From Hymenobacter aquaticus (lineage in GTDB: Bacteria; Bacteroidota; Bacteroidia; Cytophagales; Hymenobacteraceae), in the NCBI RefSeq assembly GCF_004765605.1, contig NZ_SRLC01000001.1, positions 310,001 through 374,000 of the forward strand: a stretch of 64,000 nt of DNA, written 5' to 3'. The stretch's first letter is position 1, and each line of letters opens with the position of its first letter. This document shows positions 16,065 through 24,407 of the stretch, one piece after another. The position numbers and the translations under genes were made by a program. The notes below the pieces were generated by a model. The model had not been told where the DNA came from and did no database searches. It saw nothing but the letters and a program-made list of their open reading frames with translations.

Positions 16065-17525
16065 TCACAAGGAGGGCTTGTCCATCAGCACGCGCAGGTG
16101 GTTGTTCACGTCGCGGGCGCCCACTTCGTAGGCTTCGCGGGCCGCCAGCCGCCGCTCCAGCCAGGTATCGACGGTGCCGGTCAGCGTGGCCCGGCCGTTT
16201 TCCACCCGCACTTCCACGTCCTGGTCGTGCAGGCTGGCCGACCAGAAAAAGCGGGTGCGGATGCTTTCGGCCAGGGCGTGGTCGGGGTCGGGGCTGGCGG
16301 CGTGCCGGGCGGGGGCCGCGCGCAGAAAGTCGGGCCACGCGGCGTCGGGGCTTTCCTGGCCGGCCACCAGCACGCGGTTTTCCACGTCCAGCACGCCATT
16401 CACGCTGGCGGCTACCAGGCTGGCCTGCTCCTGCTCAAAATGGTTGTCGACGCGGCCGTAGAGGTACACTTTGCCATTGTGCACGTTTACCGTGAAGCTG
16501 AAGCGGTGCACGTAAGGGTCCCGGGCCAGGGCGTCGACGATGGTCTGCTGGATGTCGCCGTCGGGGGAAACCCGCTCGGTGCGCACCTTCAGCAGGTTGT
16601 GCACGTCCCACACGCCCACCACGTTGCGGGTATCCAACTCGGCGGCCTGCTTGGCCCGCAGGTTGCTCACGGGTCCGCTCAACGTCACCACGCCGTCGCG
16701 CACGCGCACCATCGGGTGGTAGGCCCGCACGCGGGGGTCGAGGCGGAGCACGTCGCGCACGGCCTGGGCAATGGCCTCGTCGGGCTTGGGGGCAAACTTC
16801 TCCTGGCGCAGCTCCCGGCCCAGGGCCCAGTACGCCACGAACAGGTCGCGGGCATCTACGCGGGTCGCGCCGGCCTGGTAGGCGGTGGCCACGATGCGGG
16901 TTTTTTCCGCCGCCGTGCCCACCGTGCCGGCCAGGTGCACTACCCGCTCGTTGGTGCGCACCTCCACCAGGGCGCTGTTCACCTGAATGTCCCAGTCGAG
17001 CTGCTCCCGGATCTGGGTGGTGATTTCCGCGTCGGAGTTCTGGATTTCGCCGCCCCGGATGCGGAGCTGCTCCTCCCGGATCTGCCGCACGCCTTTCACG
17101 CCGCGCAACACGCGCAGCACCAGCTGCTTTTCGGCCCAGGTCTGCACCGTGCCGGCCAGCGTCACTACCCCGTCGTGCACGGTGCAGCGCACGTCGTAGT
17201 CGTTGGTGGCCGCATCGTCGGTCAGGGCCTGCTCCACGTCGGTCAGCAGCCGGGCGTCGGGCACGTCTGAGGTCTTGATAACCAGCTCGTTGATGACTCC
17301 GCGCACCCCGCGCACGGCCAGGGCTATTTCCTCGGCGCGCTCCCGGGCCAGCAGGTTGTCGGCCGAGCCGGTCAGCTCCACGATGCCCTCCCGGGTGGCG
17401 ACGTCAATCAGGTGGGAGTTCACGCCCTTCTTGGTCAGAAAGAACATGTCGATGGCCGCGGTAATGTCCGCGTCGGCCACCTGCTCGGCCGGGGCCGAGG
17501 GCGTTAAGGTTTCAGAAACCAGCAT
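16065..17525 (-). CDS. Multi-BON-domain protein (copy 2)
   Basis: A 486-residue paralogue of the 1776-3212 gene, with about six tandem BON domains and no signal peptide. Cores include GIVELTGSADNLLARERAEE near residue 50, GVVTLAGTVQTWAEKQ near 120, RVVHLAGTVGTAAEK near 190, GVVTLSGPVSNLRAKQ near 270, GKVYLYGRVDNHFEQ near 350 and GRATLTGTVDTWLERR near 450. Both copies begin with the helix DADITAAIDMFFL or its equivalent EAITAAIERLFAL. It leads the operon that includes four USP genes. A 32-codon membrane-peptide gene lies just upstream. Confidence 0.86.
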   Translation of the reverse strand: MLVSETLTPSAPAEQVADADITAAIDMFFLTKKGVNSHLIDVATREGIVELTGSADNLLARERAEEIALAVRGVRGVINELVIKTSDVPDARLLTDVEQALTDDAATNDYDVRCTVHDGVVTLAGTVQTWAEKQLVLRVLRGVKGVRQIREEQLRIRGGEIQNSDAEITTQIREQLDWDIQVNSALVEVRTNERVVHLAGTVGTAAEKTRIVATAYQAGATRVDARDLFVAYWALGRELRQEKFAPKPDEAIAQAVRDVLRLDPRVRAYHPMVRVRDGVVTLSGPVSNLRAKQAAELDTRNVVGVWDVHNLLKVRTERVSPDGDIQQTIVDALARDPYVHRFSFTVNVHNGKVYLYGRVDNHFEQEQASLVAASVNGVLDVENRVLVAGQESPDAAWPDFLRAAPARHAASPDPDHALAESIRTRFFWSASLHDQDVEVRVENGRATLTGTVDTWLERRLAAREAYEVGARDVNNHLRVLMDKPSL

Positions 17526-17598
17526 GGGTACAGTAGGTTAGGAGGCAAAAGGAGCACAACATGGCCGGCCCGCGCGCGGCCCCGGGAGCCGGAGCCCG

Positions 17599-17697
17599 TT
17601 AGGCGGCGGTGCGCTGGTGGGTGCCGCGCAGATACATGCTGGCCAGGGCCAGGGCGGCAATCAACAGGGCCGAAAGCAGGAAGGAGGGCGTTATCAT
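17599..17697 (-). CDS. 32-residue single-pass membrane miniprotein
   Basis: The reverse strand from 17697 reads MITPSFLLSALLIAALALAS, then MYLRGTHQRTAA and TAA. It has one hydrophobic helix (residues 5-21) and a short basic tail, the usual form of regulatory membrane miniproteins. It is 73 bp upstream of the BON gene on the same strand and downstream of the TGAC-N4-GTCA site, so it would be the first gene of the stress operon. There is no homology evidence; hydrophobicity and position are the support. Confidence 0.5.
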   Translation of the reverse strand: MITPSFLLSALLIAALALASMYLRGTHQRTAA

Positions 17698-17801
17698 AGC
17701 GGTAGTCGGTTAGGGGCCGGGTGGCCGAAGGGAAGAAAAGAACTACTCCAAATGACGCCAATCGGGCGGGGTAACGCCCTGACTAACATTATTTTGCTGA
17801 C

Positions 17802-17813
17802 TGACTTTCGTCA
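17802..17813. promoter_or_regulatory. TGAC-N4-GTCA palindrome upstream of BON operon 2
   Basis: TGACTTTCGTCA lies about 105 bp upstream of the miniprotein start in an AT-richer stretch (17750-17820) that is otherwise free of genes. It matches the dyad at 3634-3645, which precedes the paralogous BON operon. This suggests a shared regulator. The rest of the 17698-17881 gap shows nothing else I can support. Confidence 0.4.
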
Positions 17814-17881
17814 TGTATACTTTCCGGTCGCCTCCGGCCCGGCGCCCACCGGTTGCCGCGCGGCTGGTGCCGCCGGGGGCG

Positions 17882-18868
17882 CTACAGCTCGTGGGCGGCC
17901 GGCTGGTTTTGCTCCCAGGCATCCAGGCTGGCGGCCGTGGTGGCGGCAATGTTGCCCAGCGCCTCCCGGGTCAGAAAGCCCTGGTGGCCGGTCACCAGCA
18001 CGTTGGGGTGGGCCAGCAGCTCGGCCAGCAGCGGGTCGGCGGGCGGCTCGTGCGAGTGGTCGGCGAAAAACAGGCCCTTCTCATGCTCATACACGTCCAG
18101 CCCCAGGTAGCCCAGCTGCCCGGCTTGCAGGGCCGCCAGGGCCGCGCGGGTGTCGAGCAGAGCGCCCCGGCCGGTGTTGATGAGCATGGCTCCCGGCTTG
18201 AGGCGGGCCAGCAGCTCGGTAGAAAACAGGTGGTGGGAAGCCGGCGTCAGGGGCGCGTGCAGGCTCACGATGTCGGCGGCCGCGCACAGCTCCGGCAGCG
18301 GCACGTACCGCAGGTCGTAGCGCCGGGTAAGCTCCGGGGTCGGGGCCACGTCGTAGCCCAGCAGCCGGCAGCCAAAGCCGTGCAGAATCTTGGCCAGTAC
18401 CCCACCGATCCGGCCGCAGCCCACGATGCCCACCGTTTTGCCGTGCAGGTCGAAACCCAGCAGCTGGTCGAGGCGGAAGTCGGCGCGGCGCACCTGCGCG
18501 TCGGCTTGCCGCAGCTGGCGGTTCAAGGCCAGCATCAGGGCCACGGCGTACTCGGCTACGGCGTAGGGCGAATATTCGGGCACGTTGCTGACCCGCAGCC
18601 CCAGCCGGTGGGCCGCCTCGGCATCCACCTGGTCGTGGCCGGCGGCCCGCACGGCCAGGTAGCGCACCCCCAGCGCGGCCAGGCGCTCCAGCACGGGGGC
18701 CGCCGCCGTGTCGTTGGTGAAAATCACGACGGCCTCGCTGCCCCGGGCCAGTTCGGCCGTGGTCAGACTCAGCGCTTCCGGCCGCCAGTGCACCGTGTGG
18801 CGGTTTGCCAGGGCCGGTTCCAGAAAGGGCCGCTCGTAGTCCCGGGCGCTGAAGATGGTAACGTGCAT
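17882..18868 (-). CDS. D-2-hydroxyacid (D-lactate) dehydrogenase, LdhA-like
   Basis: A 328-residue NAD-dependent enzyme. It has the substrate-domain motif VRAAGHDQVD (catalytic Arg), the Rossmann motif GIVGCGRIGGVLAKIL around residues 150-165, SLHAPLTPASHHL, INTGRGALLDT and the catalytic-His segment VTGHQGFLTREAL. Its length and order match fermentative D-lactate dehydrogenases (E. coli LdhA type), which reduce pyruvate to D-lactate with NADH. Placement in a stress gene block suits redox balancing under oxygen limitation. Substrate preference within the 2-hydroxyacid dehydrogenases is not certain, so no symbol is given. It is divergent from the LOG-family gene. Confidence 0.85.
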   Translation of the reverse strand: MHVTIFSARDYERPFLEPALANRHTVHWRPEALSLTTAELARGSEAVVIFTNDTAAAPVLERLAALGVRYLAVRAAGHDQVDAEAAHRLGLRVSNVPEYSPYAVAEYAVALMLALNRQLRQADAQVRRADFRLDQLLGFDLHGKTVGIVGCGRIGGVLAKILHGFGCRLLGYDVAPTPELTRRYDLRYVPLPELCAAADIVSLHAPLTPASHHLFSTELLARLKPGAMLINTGRGALLDTRAALAALQAGQLGYLGLDVYEHEKGLFFADHSHEPPADPLLAELLAHPNVLVTGHQGFLTREALGNIAATTAASLDAWEQNQPAAHEL

Positions 18869-18974
18869 AGAAAAAGGGAATAAGAGAAAAAAGAAAAGGA
18901 ACTGCCCGGGGGAAGATGATTACGCTTCCCCCCGGAATTATCGATTATTGCGGCGCGTCTCACACTGCTTTGTA

Positions 18975-19730
18975 ATGGCCCCGACGACTTCTCCACCACC
19001 CGGCCCGGCGGCTGGCCGCGCCGAGCGCCGCTTTCTGGCCGGCCCCCGCAGCCGCCGCACCGAGCTACGCTTTCTCTGGACGGTGCTGCGCGAGTTTGTG
19101 CGCGGCTTTCGGGCCCTGCACTTCGTGGGGCCCTGCGTGTCGGTGTTCGGCTCGGCGCGGGTGGCCGAAAACTCGCCGTATTATGCCCTGGCCCGGCAGC
19201 TGGGCGCGGGCCTGAGCCGCATGGGCTTCACCGTGCTGACCGGCGGCGGACCCGGTATCATGGAGGCCGCCAACCGCGGGGCCCGCGAGGCGGGCGGCCC
19301 TTCCGTGGGCTGCAACATCATCCTGCCCCACGAGCAGCAGCCCAACGCCTACCTCGACCGGTGGCTGGCCTGTCGCTATTTCTTCGTGCGCAAAGTGTTG
19401 CTGGTCAAGTATTCCTATGCCTTCGTGATTATGCCCGGCGGCATTGGTACCCTCGATGAGCTGTTTGAGGCCCTGACCCTGATTCAAACCAAGAAGATTC
19501 TGGATTTCCCGGTGGTGGTGGTGGGCCGGGCTTACTGGCAGCCGCTCACCCTGCTGCTCGCCCAGATGGAGCAGCAGGGCATGGTAGCGCCCCTGGACCT
19601 GCGGCTGCTCACCTACACCGACTCGGTGGAGGAGGCCCTGGCCCATATCGAGCAGCACGCCGTGGTCAAGTTCAAGCTGGTAGCCCGGCACCGGCCCCGG
19701 CCGCGGCGCTGGTGGTGGCTGGGCGAATGA
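18975..19730 (+). CDS. LOG-family protein (TIGR00730 Rossmann fold)
   Basis: A 251-residue protein with FGSARVAENSPYY, GGGPGIMEAANRGA and the family hallmark PGGIGTLDELFEALTLIQT. These are the nucleotide-binding and catalytic loops of the LOG (lonely-guy)/lysine-decarboxylase-like family, which includes cytokinin-riboside 5'-monophosphate phosphoribohydrolases. About 60 N-terminal residues are basic and Pro-rich, longer than in most members. I chose ATG 18975; the frame is open 40 codons further back but would overlap the divergent promoter. The bacterial role is probably nucleotide-monophosphate salvage. Confidence 0.85.
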   Translation: MAPTTSPPPGPAAGRAERRFLAGPRSRRTELRFLWTVLREFVRGFRALHFVGPCVSVFGSARVAENSPYYALARQLGAGLSRMGFTVLTGGGPGIMEAANRGAREAGGPSVGCNIILPHEQQPNAYLDRWLACRYFFVRKVLLVKYSYAFVIMPGGIGTLDELFEALTLIQTKKILDFPVVVVGRAYWQPLTLLLAQMEQQGMVAPLDLRLLTYTDSVEEALAHIEQHAVVKFKLVARHRPRPRRWWWLGE

Positions 19731-19740
19731 GCCTATATAA

Positions 19741-20577
19741 TTAGGGAAAAGGCTGGAGCGGGTCGTAGTCCAGCCTTTGCACCACGAAACGGGCGTAGGG
19801 CTGGCGCTGCCCGTCGTTTTGCACCCAGCTGCCTTCCAGCACCGTGGGCACCCACTGGCCGTGCCAGTCGCGGTAGTGGGTGGCGCGGCCCTGCCAGGTC
19901 AGCAGGCCGGCGTCGCCCTGGTAGCGCTGGGTTTCGAACTCCGTCAGCTCGTCCTGCTCGTTGAAGCGCACCCGGTACGATACGGTCAGGCCCTGGTGCT
20001 GCAAGGTGAGGCGGGCCGAGTGCTCGTCCAGGCTGGTCCAGCGCAGGTGGGCGGAAGGCAGCAGGGCGGTGGGCAGCCACACACACTCGCCCAGCCAGCG
20101 CAGCAGCTCCCCCTGGTCGTAGTGGGGGCCCTGGCCGTGGAGCAGCGGCACGGCCCCGAGCAGCAGCACGCGCAGGTGGCCGCGGCCGTCCACGTATTCG
20201 TCGCGGGCCGTAAACTGCCGGGTGCGGCCCTGCCAGATAAAGCCGGGCGGGTCGGCCCGCAGGTATTGCTCCCCCTCAATAGCAACCCAATCCTTCCCCA
20301 AATCGGTTTTGAACTGGCCGGTATGGCGCAGCCGCACGCCGCGCCGGTAGGGCTGGCCCGGCCGCAGCACGCGCCGAAAATAGCGCTGCACGGGGGCCGG
20401 CAGCCCCCGCAGCTGTGCTTCCTCATACACCGGGGGCGCGGGGTCGGGGGCCGGGGCAAACAGCCGGGTTACATCCTGCCGCAGCTGCCGCGCCGCCCAC
20501 GCCCGGCCCAGCCACACGGCCGCCACCGGCAGCGCCAGGGCCGCCGGGACGAGCAGGGCAATGGTTTTCTTTTTCAT
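19741..20577 (-). CDS. DUF6544-like protein with N-terminal membrane anchor
   Basis: A 278-residue protein. Residues 1-30 form a basic-hydrophobic anchor (KKKTIALLVPAALALPVAAV). The remainder contains LPAPVQRYFRRVLRPGQP, VRLRHTGQFKTDL, EGEQYLRADPPGFIWQGR and a late WVPTVLEGSWVQNDG. The 'P.pVqRYfr.vl..gqp.v..vrl.q.G' opening is that of the DUF6544/DUF6920 family. The function is unknown. It converges with the LOG gene, stop to stop within 10 bp. Confidence 0.65.
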   Translation of the reverse strand: MKKKTIALLVPAALALPVAAVWLGRAWAARQLRQDVTRLFAPAPDPAPPVYEEAQLRGLPAPVQRYFRRVLRPGQPYRRGVRLRHTGQFKTDLGKDWVAIEGEQYLRADPPGFIWQGRTRQFTARDEYVDGRGHLRVLLLGAVPLLHGQGPHYDQGELLRWLGECVWLPTALLPSAHLRWTSLDEHSARLTLQHQGLTVSYRVRFNEQDELTEFETQRYQGDAGLLTWQGRATHYRDWHGQWVPTVLEGSWVQNDGQRQPYARFVVQRLDYDPLQPFP

Positions 20578-20613
20578 CTGGCCAGACGCAGTGAGCAGGC
20601 GGCGGGAAAACTG

Positions 20614-22107
20614 TTAACGCGTGGCGGCAGTAGAAACGGCCGGACTTTGCTGGGCCGCCCGCTCGGCATCGGCCGCCAGCGCGGCCAGCGCCGCGCGGTC
20701 GTACAGGCGGCCGCGCAGCACCACGGCCCGCACCTGGCGCAGGTTGCGGATGTCGTCGAGCGGGTTGTCGTCGAGCAGCACTAAGTCGCCGTGGAAGTCA
20801 ACGTCGATCTGGCCCTGCTCGTAGCGGTGCCCCGTGGCGGCGGCCGGCACCACCGTAGCGGCTCGCAGGGCTTGCGCGGGCGTCAGGCCGGCGGCTACTA
20901 AGTGCTCCAGCTCGTTGAGTAGGCCGCTGCCGTACCCCTGGAAAGGGTGGGCCCCGCCGGCATCCGACCCGGCTAGTAGCGGCACGCCCTGCCGCTGCAA
21001 CGTGGCTATCAGGTGGTTCTGCAAGGAATCCAGGGTCCGAAGCTGGGCCTCCTGCTCCGGTCCGCGCGCTGTGCGTCGGTCGGGGCGGGCCTGCTCCCGG
21101 TGGCGGCGGACGCCGGCGGGCAGGTAGCGCAACCGGGCCGCGTTGGCCGCCGCTGCGGGAAGTGCGCTGGCAGTGGCTTGCAGCAAGGGCACCACAAATG
21201 CTTTTTCCTGCACCAGCGCCTGCGCCAGGTGAGCCGCGCGGCTGGTGCTGAAGGTAGTAGCCAGGGCCGCCTGCCGCAGGCGGGCCAGCTCGGCCAGCGT
21301 GGCGCCGGATTGTGCCTTGGCCAGGTAGTGAATCTGGGCGGCTACCAGTTCCTCTTCGCGGCCAGAGCAGCCAAGCAGCAGCTTATCGGCCGGCTCGATG
21401 ATCTGGTGGCCGGCGGCTACGGCCTGCAGGGCCGTCACCGATTCGGGAATGGGGCCCACCAGCGGGACGTGCCACGTCTGGGCGGCGTCGGCAATGCCCA
21501 TATAGGCGTCCCGGGAAAGCTGCGGCGACGACTGCAGGGCCCGCCAACCCTGTTGCAGGCGGGCGGTGGCCCATTCTTCGCCCTGCGCGTAGGTGGTCGG
21601 AAACGCCCCGGCTTCCTCGCCGAGGGGAGCGTCGAAGGAGGCGCCGGCCAGCTCAATGCGCGGCCCCACGCGCTGCCCGGTTTCCACGGCCTGCACGGTG
21701 GCCTGCAAATCGGCCCGCGTGCGGCCCGTGTTCAGCACCCGGATGCTGGTAATGCCGGCGGCCACGCACCGGGGCAGGGCTACCTGCTCTTCGGCGGCTG
21801 ATGCCAGGGCGTGGGTGTGCCCGTCCCACAGGCCCGGAATCAGGTATTTGCCCCGGCCATCAACGCGCTGCACGGCCCGGCCCGCCGGGGCCCGGTGGCC
21901 CACCGACACGATGCAGCCGTCCAGAATCACGACCGTCTGATTCGGCAGCACCCGCTCACTCACCACGTCCACCACGTTCACGTTGGTAATGACCAGGGAG
22001 CCGGCCGGCGGCAAGGTAGGGGCCGATTGCACGGGGCGCTGGCAGGCCGCCGGCTGCGCGGTCAGAAAGAGAACCGCCAGGAGCAGAGACGTAATAAGCT
22101 GGTTCAT
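20614..22107 (-). CDS. Exported amidohydrolase (imidazolonepropionase/prolidase-like)
   Basis: A 497-residue protein with an N-terminal signal sequence (NQLITSLLLAVLFLTAQPAA). It has the metal motif LIPGLWDGHTHALAS near residue 95 (HxH) and the late metal-aspartate region LLAGSDAGGAHPFQGYGSG, then ELEHLVAAGLTPAQALRAAT, the standard C-terminal order of amidohydrolase-superfamily enzymes. The N-terminal small beta-sandwich (LVITNVNVVDVVSERVL) and the late DLVLLDDNPLDDIRNL also fit. It probably acts in the periplasm on a small amide or dipeptide-like substrate that cannot be specified. It starts 37 bp before the DUF6544-like gene on the same strand. Confidence 0.82.
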   Translation of the reverse strand: MNQLITSLLLAVLFLTAQPAACQRPVQSAPTLPPAGSLVITNVNVVDVVSERVLPNQTVVILDGCIVSVGHRAPAGRAVQRVDGRGKYLIPGLWDGHTHALASAAEEQVALPRCVAAGITSIRVLNTGRTRADLQATVQAVETGQRVGPRIELAGASFDAPLGEEAGAFPTTYAQGEEWATARLQQGWRALQSSPQLSRDAYMGIADAAQTWHVPLVGPIPESVTALQAVAAGHQIIEPADKLLLGCSGREEELVAAQIHYLAKAQSGATLAELARLRQAALATTFSTSRAAHLAQALVQEKAFVVPLLQATASALPAAAANAARLRYLPAGVRRHREQARPDRRTARGPEQEAQLRTLDSLQNHLIATLQRQGVPLLAGSDAGGAHPFQGYGSGLLNELEHLVAAGLTPAQALRAATVVPAAATGHRYEQGQIDVDFHGDLVLLDDNPLDDIRNLRQVRAVVLRGRLYDRAALAALAADAERAAQQSPAVSTAATR

Positions 22108-22354
22108 GATGCGGTCAGATCAAAGGGTGGATGCGCGGGTAAGCCGCCGAAAACAGCCCGGCCGGCAGCGGGTGACTATTGGTCCGTGCGCGAAAAACAG
22201 GCTTGGTAACCAATAGAATACCAGGGCAAAAATACCGCTAAGCCGACGCCGGGAGCATGATGAAAATCAGGTTAAGCCCTAACCTTCGGCATGTTCCGGC
22301 CCGGGCAAAGCCCGGTTCTTTGTCCTGCACTTCTTTCCCTATACTTGCTGCGCT

Positions 22355-23179
22355 ATGGCTGTTTCGCTGCTGATTCTGACCGACTTCTTCCAGGCCGCCA
22401 ACCGGGCCCTGGATTACGCCAGCAACCTGGCCGGGGCCATTGGGGCCCGCCTGGTGCTGCTGCACGTGCGCCGCGACTCGGTGCTGGACCCGGAAATGTT
22501 TACCGGGCAGCTGTCCAACCTGAGCAAGGAAGCCATTGACCTGGCCCTGAGCAGCGTGGCTCACAACCTGGCGGTGCCCGTGGTGGCCGAAATCGGGCAC
22601 GGGCGGGTGGCCTACGCCGTAGCCGACGCCGTGAGCCGGCACCACCCGGCCCTGGTCGTGCTGGGCCGCCCCGACTACTCCGACATGCCCGATGAGCTGG
22701 TGCAAAGCACCTCGCTCGACATTCTGCGCACCTCGCCCTATCCCATGCTGGTCGTGCCGCATACCCTGGCCTCGACCAAGCCGCCGCGCCGCCTGCTGCT
22801 GGCCGTCGATGGGGAGGATTTTTCGCTGGGCGAACACGCCGGCGCCGCCCGCCGCCTGCTCGCGGCCCTGGATGCCGAGCTGACCGTGCTGCACGTGGCC
22901 ACCAGGCCCACGCCGGCCGAGCCCGACCCGGCCGTGTGGGACTCGGTGCTGCAAACGGGCCTGGCCGTCGACCTGCCCACGCAAGTGCACACGCGCACGG
23001 TGCGCTACCGCAGCGCGGCCGAGGGTATTCTGCAGGTCGCCCGGCCCGAGGAGTTCGACCTGGTCGTGCTGATTGCCCGGCCCCGCAGCTTTTTGGGCCA
23101 GCTGTTTCACCAGAGCGTCACGGCCCAGGTGCTGCTGCGCAGCCCCATTCCGGTGCTCGTGCTGCCGGCGGCCGAGTAA
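22355..23179 (+). CDS. Two-domain universal stress protein (separate copy)
   Basis: A 274-residue protein starting AVSLLILTDFFQAANRALDY. The second UspA domain is around residue 147 (RRLLLAVDGEDFSLGEHAG), and it ends SVTAQVLLRSPIPVLVLPAAE. It shares TDFF.A.NRAL.YA and LLHVRRDS.L.PE with the 14980-15801 gene, so it is the nearest duplicate of that gene moved to the other strand. Two hairpins follow downstream. The 246-bp region upstream (22108-22354) holds no gene I can support. Confidence 0.86.
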   Translation: MAVSLLILTDFFQAANRALDYASNLAGAIGARLVLLHVRRDSVLDPEMFTGQLSNLSKEAIDLALSSVAHNLAVPVVAEIGHGRVAYAVADAVSRHHPALVVLGRPDYSDMPDELVQSTSLDILRTSPYPMLVVPHTLASTKPPRRLLLAVDGEDFSLGEHAGAARRLLAALDAELTVLHVATRPTPAEPDPAVWDSVLQTGLAVDLPTQVHTRTVRYRSAAEGILQVARPEEFDLVVLIARPRSFLGQLFHQSVTAQVLLRSPIPVLVLPAAE

Positions 23180-23254
23180 CGCCCCGCAGTGTTGCCCGTC
23201 GCGCTTCTTGCGGTCGAAGCACAAGCGTAAGGCGGAACTGGCGCTGGGCCTAGC

Positions 23255-23275
23255 GCGCCCCGGCGGGCGTTTTTT
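23255..23275 (+). terminator. Intrinsic terminator after USP gene
   Basis: CGCCC (23256-23260), loop CGGC and GGGCG (23265-23269), followed by TTTTTT, 76 bp after the USP stop. A short GC stem with six T residues is a standard Rho-independent signal. It is preceded by the small dyad GCGCTgggcctAGCGC. Confidence 0.6.
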
Positions 23276-23299
23276 CGGGCTGCTGAGCAAGAGCAACGT

Positions 23300-23339
23300 A
23301 GCGCCCCGGCCGGGCCCAATATGGGCCTGCCGGGGCGCT
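23300..23339. repeat. Large GC hairpin (perfect inverted repeat)
   Basis: AGCGCCCCGGC (23300-23310) pairs with GCCGGGGCGCT (23329-23339), and an inner dyad GGCCCA-ATA-TGGGCC fills most of the loop, giving a nearly continuous 40-nt cruciform. It has no T-run. It lies between the USP terminator and the nuclease-like gene. Confidence 0.5.
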
Positions 23340-23425
23340 GCCGCGCCTGGGCAAGCTACCGCAGTGGCGAAAATATCGTAGACTTCCGGGACAATGACCC
23401 GGTTCTGGTTGTTGCCTTATTCGCT

Positions 23426-24127
23426 ATGCCTACAAACGACTCCTTTCGTCGGCCCGACCTGCTCCGGCTGCCCTACGACGACTACCGCGCCCTGCCCGCC
23501 ATTGCCAACTCCGACCTGTCGCGCCTGCGCGATGCCCTGAACGGCCGCTACCAGAAATCCTCCTCCCTGACCGGGGCGCTGGGCCTGGGTACGGCCTTCC
23601 ACACCGCGCTGCTGGAGCCCGAACTCTACCAGGCCGGCCAGCCGGGCATCAACGACACGCTGATCTGGTGGATGGTGGAAGGCGTCAAGCTCAACCCCTA
23701 CCTGCTGAACCTGCTGGAAAACGGCGTGCCCGAGCCCAGTTGCATCTTCACCGAGCCCACCACCAACACCGTCTGCAAGCTGCGCGCCGACCTGGTAGCG
23801 CCCACCACCGACCGGGGCTACACCATCGTGGACTTCAAAACCACCATGGCCCGCGACTACAACCACTTTCTGGCCCAGTGCAGCGGCTACGACTACGACC
23901 GGCAGGCCGCTTTTTACCTCGATGCCCTGCAGGCCGACCGATTCCTGCTCGTGGGCGTGCAGAAAGTGGAGCCCTTCAGCGTATTCACGGTAGAAGTGCC
24001 GGCGCACATGCTCGACGAAGGCCGGGCCAAATACCTGCGGCTGCTGCGTATGCTGCTGCCCGAAGCCGAACTGCCCGGCTACGTGACCGAGGCCGTGCGG
24101 GAAGTGCGCGACGGGCTGATGGGCTAG
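23426..24127 (+). CDS. PD-(D/E)XK nuclease-like protein (RecE/exonuclease VIII-like)
   Basis: A 233-residue protein. The N-terminal LGLGTAFHTALLEPELY matches the 'G.A.H.lllep' motif of the RecE/PDDEXK_12 family. The catalytic core is visible as KLRADLVAPTTDRGYTIVDF and then KTT, giving the D...(D/E)xK residues near 128, 139 and 141. The later QAAFYLDAL resembles the QxxxY motif of RecB-like nucleases. Phage members are 5'-3' DNA exonucleases, but here no single-strand annealing partner is adjacent, so the role is open. The start is the first methionine after the AT-rich promoter-like stretch. Confidence 0.72.
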   Translation: MPTNDSFRRPDLLRLPYDDYRALPAIANSDLSRLRDALNGRYQKSSSLTGALGLGTAFHTALLEPELYQAGQPGINDTLIWWMVEGVKLNPYLLNLLENGVPEPSCIFTEPTTNTVCKLRADLVAPTTDRGYTIVDFKTTMARDYNHFLAQCSGYDYDRQAAFYLDALQADRFLLVGVQKVEPFSVFTVEVPAHMLDEGRAKYLRLLRMLLPEAELPGYVTEAVREVRDGLMG

Positions 24128-24265
24128 GCCCGGGTAGGACTGTACCCGCTTCTGACGGTATTATGGCCGCTATTTTGAAAAAAAATAATTAAAAACTGAG
24201 GCAATATTTGGTTGTCTTAATTATTGTTTCTTTATTAGCAACGCAAACGACAATAGGCACCCATC

Positions 24266-24376
24266 ATGCAAGTTTTCAGCAGCAGCTTTTTCGCCAATAA
24301 CTCGAATAATAATCTATTCCGGGAATGGAAGGCTGTTGTTCATATAAAAGAAAAAAGAGCAATGATCCAGTTATAA
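24266..24376 (+). CDS. Asn-rich leader peptide of asnA (36 residues)
   Basis: The frame is ATG-CAA-GTT-TTC..., ending TAA 24374-24376. The peptide starts MQVFSSSFFANNSNNNLFRE. Residues 11-16 are N-N-S-N-N-N, five asparagine codons in six (24296-24313), the signature of an attenuation control region. It sits in the 420-bp AT-rich gap between the nuclease-like gene and asnA. Its stop codon overlaps the first base pairs of an intrinsic terminator. No other strong gene features are seen in the gap and the promoter was not recognised. Confidence 0.75.
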   Translation: MQVFSSSFFANNSNNNLFREWKAVVHIKEKRAMIQL

Positions 24377-24407
24377 GCCTTCCATCGTTTTGGAAGGCTT
24401 TTTTTTT
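24326..24407 (+). promoter_or_regulatory. Attenuator of asnA: antiterminator segment plus intrinsic terminator
   Basis: The terminator is AAGCCTTCCA (24375-24384), loop TCGTTT, TGGAAGGCTT (24391-24400), then a run of T to 24407. A second copy of the right arm, TGGAAGGCT, lies upstream at 24326-24334, 12 nt after the last Asn codon, and can pair perfectly with AGCCTTCCA (24376-24384). The two structures are therefore mutually exclusive. A ribosome stalled on the Asn codons would leave the upstream copy free to form the antiterminator. A ribosome translating on would mask it and let the terminator form. The terminator is 140 bp before the asnA start. Confidence 0.78.

Noticed and set aside
22176..22216. 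CTATTGGT/ACCAATAG inverted repeat before the USP gene as an operator or terminator
   Set aside because: Arms of 8 bp are 25 bp apart with no second copy in the window and no T-run.
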